Of a DNA stretch of 64,000 nucleotides, positions 35,942 through 43,461 are shown one piece after another. Source of the stretch: UBA4742 sp963734965. Lineage in GTDB: Bacteria; Actinomycetota; Acidimicrobiia; Acidimicrobiales; Acidimicrobilacustridaceae. The stretch's first letter is position 1; every line of letters starts with the position of its first letter. The translations under genes were made by a program, and so were the position numbers. The DNA lies in contig CAVTJK010000003.1 of NCBI GenBank assembly GCA_963734965.1, positions 1,054,001 through 1,118,000 of the forward strand, read 5' to 3'. The notes under the pieces were generated by a model. It searched no databases. It was not told the DNA's origin and saw nothing but the letters and a program-made list of their open reading frames with translations.

Positions 35942-38062
35942 GTGGGGACCATCCCTTCGCTGACGTTCGGCATCCTGGGCTCCCTGACGATTCGCCGCGG
36001 CGATCAGCTCATCTCGTTGCGAAGTCCGCTGCAACGGAAGGTGCTGGCGGCGCTTCTCGTCGCCGATCGTGCCGTCCTGGCCGACGAGCTCATCGACGTC
36101 TTGTGGGGTGAGCGGCCGCCGGCGACCGCACTGGGGACGTTGCAGACGCACGTCTCGCGGTTGCGGAGCACGCTCGGCGCCGGGCCGGGGCTGCTCCCCA
36201 GCGATGCCAGCGGGTATTGCCTCCACGTCGACGCCGCGGCGGTTGACGCCCGGCGATTCGAGCAGTTGGTCGCGGCCCGCACCGGGGCCGATGAGGTGGG
36301 TCGCAGCGACGCCGCGCGAGCGCGTCTGGCCGGCGCCCTGGCCATGTGGCGAGGCCCGGCCCTCCTCGATTTCCGCTACGAGCCGTTCGCCCAGACCGAG
36401 ATAACGAGGCTCGAAGGCCTCCGCCTCACCGCCATGGAGCAGCACATCGCGTTGGAGCTCGACGACGGGCTGCATGCCGAGGCTTGTCGCGCGCTCGAGA
36501 TCCTGGTCGACGAGCATCCTCTTCACGAGGAGCTGCACGCCCTGTTCATGGTCGGCCTGTACCGCTGCGGACGGCAGGCTGACGCGCTGGCCGTCTATGA
36601 GCGGCTGCGAGCATCCCTGCGAGATCAACTGGGTCTCGAGCCCACACCGCAGCTACGGGAGCTCGAACACGACATCCTCACCCACGCCCCGACGCTGTCG
36701 CAGAGCCGCCACGGGCGCGTCGCCTCGCCGCCGCAGGATCGCGTCTACACGCGGGATGTGGAGCTGCATCAGTGGCTCCAGCAACTGGACGTCCCGGCGC
36801 TCGACGACCGGATGGCCTGCGAGCTCCTCCTGGCTCGGGGCGACGGTCAACGCAGGGGTGGCAGGGAACAGGAGGCCAGACGCACCTATGCCGCAGCCGT
36901 TCGACTCGCGACCACGAGTGGCTCGGAAGATCAACTCGCCATCGCGGCGCTCGGGCTCGCGGGACCACCTGAGGACACCATGTACGGCGAACCGCTCGAT
37001 GAATCTCTGATGCAGCAGGCCATCGGCGCGCTGCCCGAGAACGGTTCGGTCGTCACGATGCTGCGGGCCCGGCTCGCGGTGGCCCTCATCGACCGAGGCG
37101 AGTCCGATCGTGGCAACCGCATGGCGGACGCGGCCGTGACGCTGGCTCGATCCGTCGGCGACGCGGCGTCGCTGGCCTATGCGCTCCGAGCGCGCCACCG
37201 CACGTTGTTCGATCCTGCTGCCCTGCCCGAACGGCTCCTGATCGGCCGCGAGCTGGTCGACCTCGGCGAGGAGCTGACTGACCGTGAGGTGTTGGCCTGG
37301 GGGCACCGCTGGCGGTCGATCGACTTGCTCGAAACCGGTGATCTTGGGGCCTGCGAGCGCGAGCTCGACGTTCTCGAGGGGCTCGCGACGCAGTTGCACG
37401 ATGCGTTCCATTGGTGGGGGGTCGTCGTGCGCCGAGCCGGCCTCCTCCTGCTGACGGGGCCGCCCGACAAGGCCGAACCGCTCGTCATGGAAGCCCTGGC
37501 ACTAGCCGAACAGATCCACTCGCCGTACACGATGGCGGCATCGCTCAACGCGCTGTGGGCGTTGCGTTGGCAACAGGATCGCCTCGGCGAGATCCAGGAT
37601 GCGATGCTCGGCATCGAGGACCTGTCAGCCATGTACGCGTTCCTCGTCCCGTTCCTGCACCGCCAGCTCGGCCAGGCCGCCCAGGCGGCGCGTACCTATG
37701 AGGCGCTCGCCCGGGACGACTTCGCCCGCCTCCTGGCGAGCGACACCATCGGCGTGAGCCGCCTGCTGTGTCTCGCCGTCGTGAGCGATGTTGCCAGCTA
37801 CCTCGGGGCGACAGAGCACGCCTCGATGCTCTACGACGCCCTCTCGCCGTTCGCGGGTCGGCTGGCGGTCATCCATCCGGGACTCACGGCCGTCGCCCCG
37901 ATCGACCAGGCGCTCGGCCAGTTGAGTGCACTGATGGGCGACCGCCGCCGCGGCAAGGTGCATTTCGAAGCCGCACTCTCACGATGCGATGAGATCGGCG
38001 CGACCAGCCTCGGCGCCCGAGCGCAGATCGCCTACGAGGAAGCACTACCCGGATGGGGCTAG
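35942..38062 (+). CDS. SARP/AfsR-family regulator (winged helix + BTAD + helical repeats)
   Basis: Intact 706-residue regulator. Residues about 8-95 form the OmpR-type DNA-binding domain (LTFGILGSLTIRRGDQLISL, LADELIDVLWGERPP, LGTLQTHVSRLRSTL). Residues 100-245 form the bacterial transcriptional activation domain (BTAD; ARLAGALAMWRGPALLDF, LHALFMVGLYRCGRQADAL, LRDQLGLEPTPQLRELE). The remainder is a TPR-like helical array without the NB-ARC ATPase of AfsR (no P-loop seen). GTG start appears leaderless. Neighbours suggest control of a small oxidative or secondary-metabolite module. Confidence 0.92.
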   Translation: MGTIPSLTFGILGSLTIRRGDQLISLRSPLQRKVLAALLVADRAVLADELIDVLWGERPPATALGTLQTHVSRLRSTLGAGPGLLPSDASGYCLHVDAAAVDARRFEQLVAARTGADEVGRSDAARARLAGALAMWRGPALLDFRYEPFAQTEITRLEGLRLTAMEQHIALELDDGLHAEACRALEILVDEHPLHEELHALFMVGLYRCGRQADALAVYERLRASLRDQLGLEPTPQLRELEHDILTHAPTLSQSRHGRVASPPQDRVYTRDVELHQWLQQLDVPALDDRMACELLLARGDGQRRGGREQEARRTYAAAVRLATTSGSEDQLAIAALGLAGPPEDTMYGEPLDESLMQQAIGALPENGSVVTMLRARLAVALIDRGESDRGNRMADAAVTLARSVGDAASLAYALRARHRTLFDPAALPERLLIGRELVDLGEELTDREVLAWGHRWRSIDLLETGDLGACERELDVLEGLATQLHDAFHWWGVVVRRAGLLLLTGPPDKAEPLVMEALALAEQIHSPYTMAASLNALWALRWQQDRLGEIQDAMLGIEDLSAMYAFLVPFLHRQLGQAAQAARTYEALARDDFARLLASDTIGVSRLLCLAVVSDVASYLGATEHASMLYDALSPFAGRLAVIHPGLTAVAPIDQALGQLSALMGDRRRGKVHFEAALSRCDEIGATSLGARAQIAYEEALPGWG

Positions 38063-38079
38063 GGGCGCGCGGTCGATCT

Positions 38080-39321
38080 CTAACGGGGGAGAGCCGGACC
38101 GGGGATGACCGGTAGCTCCGACAGGCCACGCAACACGAGTCCGTCACCGTGGCCCCAGCGCAGCGTGTCCACCGGGACGGCCAGCCGGAGCCCGGGGAAG
38201 CGGCGCACCAACGATCCGAGGGCCAGCTGGCCCTCCATCCGGGCCAACCCGGCGCCCAGGCAATGGTGGATGCCGTGCCCGAAGGCCAGGTTGCGGCTCT
38301 CGGGCCGGTCGATGTCGAGGGCCTCGGCTTCGGGGTACCGATCCGCGTCCCGGTTGGCGGCGGCCAGGCTGATGATGACCTGCGCCCCAACCGGGATCGT
38401 CACCCCACCCAGCTCGACGGGTTCGATCGCGTAGCGGAACGTCGAGTGGGGGACGGGGGAGTCGTAGCGCATGAGCTCGTCGATCGCCGGCGCCATGCGG
38501 CCGGGGTCGGCCCGCAGCTCGGCGAGCTGGCCGGGATGGCGGAGCAGAGCCACCACGCTGTTGCCGATGAGGCTCGTGGTCGTGTCGTGCCCGGCGACGA
38601 TCAGTTGGAAGATCGTGGAGAGCAGCTCCTGATCGTCGAGGCGCTCGTCGCCGTCACGCGCACCGATCAGTCCGCTCACGAGATCGTCGGCCGGAGCCGA
38701 CTGCTTGGTCTCGACCAGCGTGCCCAGCATGGCGACGACAGCATCTGATGCCTTCTTGGCCTCGGCGTACTCCTCGGGAGTCGACGTCGGCACCAGCAGG
38801 GCCGTGAGACCACGCCCCAACGGCTCGCGCTCGTCGTCGGGGACGCCGAGCAGCTCGCAGATCACCGTGAAGGGCAGGGGGAAGGCGAAGGCGGTGACCA
38901 GATCGACCGGGCGGCCGGGATCGGCGGCGGCGAGGCCGTCGAGCAGGTCGTCGACGATCGCCTGCACGCGAGGACGCAACCCCTCGATGCGGCGCGGAGA
39001 GAAGGCGGCCGACACGAGACGGCGCAGACGGGTGTGATCGGGTGGATCGACGCTGAGCATGTGTCGAGCGAACGCGGGACCCGGCAGTCCCTCGGCCACG
39101 AGATCGGACCCGGTGGCCAGCGCGGCGTGCATGTCCTTCGACAATCGACCGTCGTTCAGCGCGGCCATGGCCTCGTCGTAGCCGACCACCAGCCAGGCCG
39201 GGTGCCCGTCGGCCAGCGTCACCTCGTGCACCGCCCCGAGCCGACGCACCTCGGCGAACAGCGGGTACGGATCGTCGAGGTCGTACGCGCCCCAGGCCCC
39301 GAGTGCGTTTCTGGTTTCCAC
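38080..39321 (-). CDS. Cytochrome P450
   Basis: 413-residue soluble P450 of the actinobacterial CYP105/CYP107 type. The I-helix oxygen-activation motif is VAGHDTTTSLIG, ELMRYDSPVPH contains the ExxR Arg pair, and FGHGIHHCLGAGLARMEG is the heme-binding loop with the Cys ligand. GTG 39321 is chosen because GGGGGG lies just upstream; the open frame upstream of it looks non-coding. It stands convergent to the SARP gene, ending 18 bp from it. Needs a ferredoxin and reductase that are not in this window. Substrate unknown. Confidence 0.95.
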   Translation of the reverse strand: METRNALGAWGAYDLDDPYPLFAEVRRLGAVHEVTLADGHPAWLVVGYDEAMAALNDGRLSKDMHAALATGSDLVAEGLPGPAFARHMLSVDPPDHTRLRRLVSAAFSPRRIEGLRPRVQAIVDDLLDGLAAADPGRPVDLVTAFAFPLPFTVICELLGVPDDEREPLGRGLTALLVPTSTPEEYAEAKKASDAVVAMLGTLVETKQSAPADDLVSGLIGARDGDERLDDQELLSTIFQLIVAGHDTTTSLIGNSVVALLRHPGQLAELRADPGRMAPAIDELMRYDSPVPHSTFRYAIEPVELGGVTIPVGAQVIISLAAANRDADRYPEAEALDIDRPESRNLAFGHGIHHCLGAGLARMEGQLALGSLVRRFPGLRLAVPVDTLRWGHGDGLVLRGLSELPVIPGPALPR

Positions 39322-39392
39322 TGGTCCCCCCGATCGCCCCACGCCCGACCAGCATCGCACCCGAGGCCGGTCGTCGCGAGGGCGTTCTCGCT

Positions 39393-40922
39393 TCAGGCCG
39401 CCTCGGCGTCCTCGTCGTGGTCGCCTTGACCGTCCTCGAGGCTGCGCAGTCGAGACGACCCCCATTGGCGCCAGTTGAGCACTGGCGTCAGGGCCGTGCT
39501 GTTCTTCAGGATCCGGACCACCGACGGCAGGTGCACCGCGGTCGTGGAGTCGGTGTGGCTCTCGACGAACTGGGAGATCTCCGTGGCCGACTGGGCTGCC
39601 GCCACACCTGGCATCGATGCCGTCGGACGGGTCTCGATCGGCGTGTACTCACCGAACGTGGTCAACAGCGACGTGGCGTTGGTGACGCCGGCCCGGCGCA
39701 GGACATCGCGGGCATGGCACGCGGTGCGTTTGCGCTTCTGCACCTTGACCGGCGGGAGGTGCAGGAAGAGGTGGGCTTGGTCGAGCCAGTCAACGAGGCG
39801 GCCGGCCGGCACGCGGGTGTGCAGCAGGATGTCGACGATGTTGGCGTTGACCAGCTCGGCCATGTCCTCGATGCCCTCTTCCATGAGGCGCGTCTCGTAC
39901 CAGAGGTTGAGTCCATCGAGCTGGCTGAGCGGGTACTGCGACTCGAGGCTGCCGACGATCACGCCGAGCAGGCGAGCCGAGGCGTTCTTGAGGAACACGA
40001 TGCCGGCCATCGGGAAGAACCCGACGATGAAGGCGGTGGCGAGGATGGCGGACTGTGACCACACCTCGGTCCGGTTCCACGCCACCTCGTAGAGGACGGT
40101 CACGGTGATCAGGACCGTGATGATGCGGACGAACGAGGACACATAGGCGCTCGACTTGAGGTCGTTCTGGAAGTACCGCCGGATCAGCATCTGGACGACG
40201 AAGAGATAAGAGCCCGCGAACGCGACGGCCAACACCCGCGGCAACGACAGCGGTGGCGCCGAGTACAGATCAGGTGCGGCGAGTATCGCCGTCCAACCTG
40301 CGGCGCAGGTACCCGTGACCAGCACCACTGGAAAGGCGGTGTCGGCCGACAGCTTGGCCCGCCCCGACCCGCCGGCACCGGGCTCGTCGACGGCCCCAAA
40401 GGACGCTTCGAACTTGCGCAGATAGAGGTTGTTGTCCTTGGCCGCCAGCTCGAGGCCATGGCCCTCCCGCTGGGCCCTCCACCGAGGATAGAACTCCGAG
40501 AACCGGGGCGGAGCGGGAAGGTATTCGCGACGATCCACGCCGAGGCGGTGGAGGTTGACGACGTACTCGGTCCACAAGGCCGGTCCTCGCAGGGCGAGGA
40601 ATCGCACGAGCAGCCAGCCGGGGAAGAACGACAATGCGAACACCGCGAACAACCGGAGCCAACCGACCCCGGAGATGGGATCACCCATCACGGAGCGGTT
40701 GAACAACCGGGGGCTCGACAGGTAGGTCACGGCCACGAGGACCACGACGAGCAGGGTCAGCGCCACTCCCCAGGTCCGGAGCCGGTCGTGCACCCTGGGC
40801 CATTGCTCGTGGCGGAGACGGTCCCCGCGCTGGACCCGTGATCGGCGCCAGCGTTCCCTGCGCAGGTCGCGCCGGAGGTCCCGGTCGACACCGCGTGACG
40901 TACCAGTGACGTGAACAGCCAT
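39393..40922 (-). CDS. Multi-pass membrane protein with C-terminal helix-hairpin-helix-like region
   Basis: 509-residue protein. A basic N-terminus is followed by TM helices (VALTLLVVVLVAVTYLS, RLFAVFALSFFPGWLLVRFL), a soluble loop, and further TM segments (VLAVAFAGSYLFVVQMLI, ITVLITVTVLYEVAW, ILATAFIVGFFPMAGIVFL). The C-terminal cytoplasmic part has repeated helical units such as MAELVNANIVDILLHTRVPA and ARDVLRRAGVTNATSLLTTF, reminiscent of helix-hairpin-helix or SAM-like interaction domains. ATG 40922 has GGGAGGG upstream. No named family recognised. Located 71 bp upstream of the P450 on the same strand. Confidence 0.7.
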   Translation of the reverse strand: MAVHVTGTSRGVDRDLRRDLRRERWRRSRVQRGDRLRHEQWPRVHDRLRTWGVALTLLVVVLVAVTYLSSPRLFNRSVMGDPISGVGWLRLFAVFALSFFPGWLLVRFLALRGPALWTEYVVNLHRLGVDRREYLPAPPRFSEFYPRWRAQREGHGLELAAKDNNLYLRKFEASFGAVDEPGAGGSGRAKLSADTAFPVVLVTGTCAAGWTAILAAPDLYSAPPLSLPRVLAVAFAGSYLFVVQMLIRRYFQNDLKSSAYVSSFVRIITVLITVTVLYEVAWNRTEVWSQSAILATAFIVGFFPMAGIVFLKNASARLLGVIVGSLESQYPLSQLDGLNLWYETRLMEEGIEDMAELVNANIVDILLHTRVPAGRLVDWLDQAHLFLHLPPVKVQKRKRTACHARDVLRRAGVTNATSLLTTFGEYTPIETRPTASMPGVAAAQSATEISQFVESHTDSTTAVHLPSVVRILKNSTALTPVLNWRQWGSSRLRSLEDGQGDHDEDAEAA

Positions 40923-41131
40923 GAGCCCTCCCGCCCTCGGGCTTCGGCGTCCGATGCGGGTGTTCACCTCTCCCTCGCCGAGGTGCCCTGCCGAAACCAG
41001 CCACAGACGATGGTCGTCTCAGATGACGGGGATGTCAACGGTTGGTGAACGGTCGGATGTCACGTCATTTCCGCGATGTCGGCCGACCCATTTGCCCATT
41101 GGGACGGCACGGCCTATGACTCATCGCTCGT

Positions 41132-42268
41132 CTACGAATACCCGAACCAACGCTGGCGTCGCGTCGAACCGAAGTCGCGCTTGGCCGCGGCCAGCTCGAG
41201 CGACGGCTCGGTGAAGGTGCCATACGGCGAGGGTCCGCTCAGGAAGTTCACGTCGAAGCGGGCCACCTCGGCGCCGCCGAACTCGATGTAGCAGGTGGCC
41301 GTGCCCTGGTAGGCCTCGGGCTCGACGCCGTCGCCGATGCGATGGATCAGCACGTCGGCCACGGTTCGCGCCTCGCCCTCGGCGATGACCCCGACGCGCG
41401 GGACGGGCGCGCTCGTGATGTCGCCGACGGCATACACGTCGGCGAAGCTCGTGGCGAACGTCGTCGGATCGACCGGGATCCAGCCATCGACGGTCAGGCC
41501 CGAGGCCTCGACGACGGCGGGCGCGCGATGCACCGGGATGCCAAGGAAGAGCTGGTACGGCTCGACCCGACCGTCGCGCAGGGTCGCCGTCTTGGCGACA
41601 GGATCCAGTGATGTCACGACCGACTGCGGCCACCATTCGATGTCGCGCTCGGCCAGACCGGCGAGGATGCCAGCTGATGCCTCGGGCGACACCGGGATGG
41701 GCATGGCCATCGGACTGATGATCTTGATCGTCGAGGCGTCGCGGATCCCTCGTTCGGTCAGGAAGTCGTGCAGCATCATCGCTGTCTCGAACGGGGCGGC
41801 CGGACACTTGAAGAACGGGCCGAGCACGCTGATGATGGCGGGCCCGCCCTCGAACGACGGGAGCACCTCACGTACGTGTTCGGCGCCCGCGACCGAATAG
41901 AACTCGGTGCCTTCTTCGACCAACCCCGGGGTGGCCGCCGGATCGAGATCGGCCCCGAGGGCCACGACGAGCACGTCGGTCTCGTAGGTGTCCGCGTTCG
42001 TGGTGACGGTGCGCGTCGCTGGGTCGATCGAGAGCACGGTCTCCTGGCGGAAGTCCACGCTGGGCTTGGCGATGTCGCGATAGGCCATGCGGACAGCTTC
42101 AGGAGTCTGGCGGCCGAACATCACGTCGAGCTTCGAGAAGCCGAACACGAACGAGTTGCTCTGGTCGATGAGCGTGACGTCGACAAGGTCGGGGATCTCC
42201 TCTGACAGTCGTGATGCCAGTTCGAGCCCACCGAAGCCGGCGCCGAGGATCAGGACACGTGTGGTCAT
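41132..42268 (-). CDS. FAD-dependent oxidoreductase, sulfide:quinone / flavocytochrome-type
   Basis: 378-residue flavoprotein: VLILGAGFGGLELASRLSEE is the FAD site, VYAVGDITSAPVPRVGVIAE the second FAD contact. SVLGPFFKCPAAPFETAMM contains the Cys characteristic of sulfide:quinone oxidoreductase and flavocytochrome c sulfide dehydrogenase; a second conserved Cys is less clear. It may oxidise sulfide, or act as a type II NADH-dehydrogenase-like protein. Divergent from a truncated hemoglobin gene with 80 bp between. Confidence 0.88.
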   Translation of the reverse strand: MTTRVLILGAGFGGLELASRLSEEIPDLVDVTLIDQSNSFVFGFSKLDVMFGRQTPEAVRMAYRDIAKPSVDFRQETVLSIDPATRTVTTNADTYETDVLVVALGADLDPAATPGLVEEGTEFYSVAGAEHVREVLPSFEGGPAIISVLGPFFKCPAAPFETAMMLHDFLTERGIRDASTIKIISPMAMPIPVSPEASAGILAGLAERDIEWWPQSVVTSLDPVAKTATLRDGRVEPYQLFLGIPVHRAPAVVEASGLTVDGWIPVDPTTFATSFADVYAVGDITSAPVPRVGVIAEGEARTVADVLIHRIGDGVEPEAYQGTATCYIEFGGAEVARFDVNFLSGPSPYGTFTEPSLELAAAKRDFGSTRRQRWFGYS

Positions 42269-42348
42269 TCGGGCACTCCGACGGTCAAGGGTGAGCGGGA
42301 CGGCCCAAATCTAGGGCGTACCGAGCGGGGAAAGGTTGTGGGAGGATC

Positions 42349-42822
42349 GTGGTCGTGGCGCGTCCAACCCTGTACGAGTTCGCCGGGGGTGAGTCGGCCT
42401 TCTTGGCGCTGGCGACGGCGCACCACCAGAGGTGCCTGGCCGATCCGGTGCTGAACCATCCGTTCTCCCACACCGGGCATCCTCGACACGTCGAGCGACT
42501 GGCCTGGTACTGGGGCGAGGTCCTCGGTGGGCCCGCTCGGTTCTCCGAGGCCGCCACCGACCAGTCGGCCATGGTCACGCTCCATGCGAGCTCGGGCGCC
42601 GACGCGGAGTTCGGCCCGCGTTTCGTCGCCTGCTTCGTCGGAGCCATGGACGACGTCGGTCTGCCCGACGATCCCGAGTTCCGCGCCGCGATGCGCGCCT
42701 ACATGGAGTGGGCCACCGAGGACGTCATGGCCTATGCCCCCATCGGCGCGGTGGTGGCCGACGGGTTGGTGATCCCTCGATGGTCGTGGGACGGACTTGA
42801 ACGAGGACCCGAGTCAGGCTGA
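42349..42822 (+). CDS. Truncated hemoglobin-like protein
   Basis: 157-residue globin. YEFAGGESAFLALATAHHQR contains the group II/III YxxxGG opening; LNHPFSHTGHPRHVERLAWY and WGEVLGGPARFSEA match the E and F helices including the heme-ligand His region. Such proteins bind O2, NO or sulfide. GTG start (42349 or 42355). Its 3' end overlaps the convergent TetR gene by 9 bp. Together with the divergent flavoprotein it may form a small redox/detoxification unit (inference). Confidence 0.85.
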   Translation: MVVARPTLYEFAGGESAFLALATAHHQRCLADPVLNHPFSHTGHPRHVERLAWYWGEVLGGPARFSEAATDQSAMVTLHASSGADAEFGPRFVACFVGAMDDVGLPDDPEFRAAMRAYMEWATEDVMAYAPIGAVVADGLVIPRWSWDGLERGPESG

Positions 42823-43461
42823 ACCGGACTCGGGTCCGAGGATGCCGTGGTGGGTCACGTCGACCAGCAGCTCGATCATGGCGTCGAGGTCGGGCCATGG
42901 CGCGCTGGGCTTGGCGATGAGCAGTGAGGTCAGGCCGTGCACCTGCGACCACACGAGCATGGCCATCGCCGTCGACCCGCCCGCCGCGACGGATGGCCGC
43001 ACCCGACCCGTGGCGAGGGCCAGCTCACACGTGTCCTTCACCCGGCCGAAACCAGCACTGGTCAGGATCATCTGCTCGCCGGGATCCTCGGGGGTCAGAT
43101 CGACGCGGGACATGAACATGATGCGGTAGTGCTCGGGGTGGTCGAGGCCGAAGTGCACGTAGGCGCGGGCGACGGCGTCGAGCGTCTCGAACGGGTCGTC
43201 GCTGACGGCCGTGTGGGTGATGACGTCGTCGAGCACCGCGAACGAGCGGCCGCACACCTCGAACAGCAGATGGCTCTTGTCAGGGAAGTGGCGGTAGATC
43301 GACGGGGGTGTCACCCCGACGGCATCGGCGACGGCGCGGATCGAGACCGCCTCCTCAGAAGCGGTCTCGATCAGCAGTCCTTCGGCCGCGGTCAGGATCT
43401 CCTCACGGAGCAGGTCGCCCTCGCCCCGGGCGGCCCGCTTGCGGGTCGACGCCGGAGTCAC
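42814..43461 (-). CDS. TetR-family transcriptional regulator
   Basis: 215-residue regulator; EEILTAAEGLLIETASEEAV, AVADAVGVTPPSIYRHFPDK is the DNA-binding HTH, followed by a TetR_C-like ligand domain. GTG 43461 overlaps the MMPL stop by GTGA, so it is translated after the exporter and probably represses the shared promoter, where TAACGTCG repeats occur (45809-45830). Confidence 0.92.
   Translation of the reverse strand: MTPASTRKRAARGEGDLLREEILTAAEGLLIETASEEAVSIRAVADAVGVTPPSIYRHFPDKSHLLFEVCGRSFAVLDDVITHTAVSDDPFETLDAVARAYVHFGLDHPEHYRIMFMSRVDLTPEDPGEQMILTSAGFGRVKDTCELALATGRVRPSVAAGGSTAMAMLVWSQVHGLTSLLIAKPSAPWPDLDAMIELLVDVTHHGILGPESGSA

Noticed and set aside
41076..41291. Small plus-strand frame starting MSADPFAHWDGTAY
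   Set aside because: The opening looks protein-like (a little like anti-sigma factor N-termini), but it runs antisense into the flavoprotein 3' end and has no ribosome-binding site.
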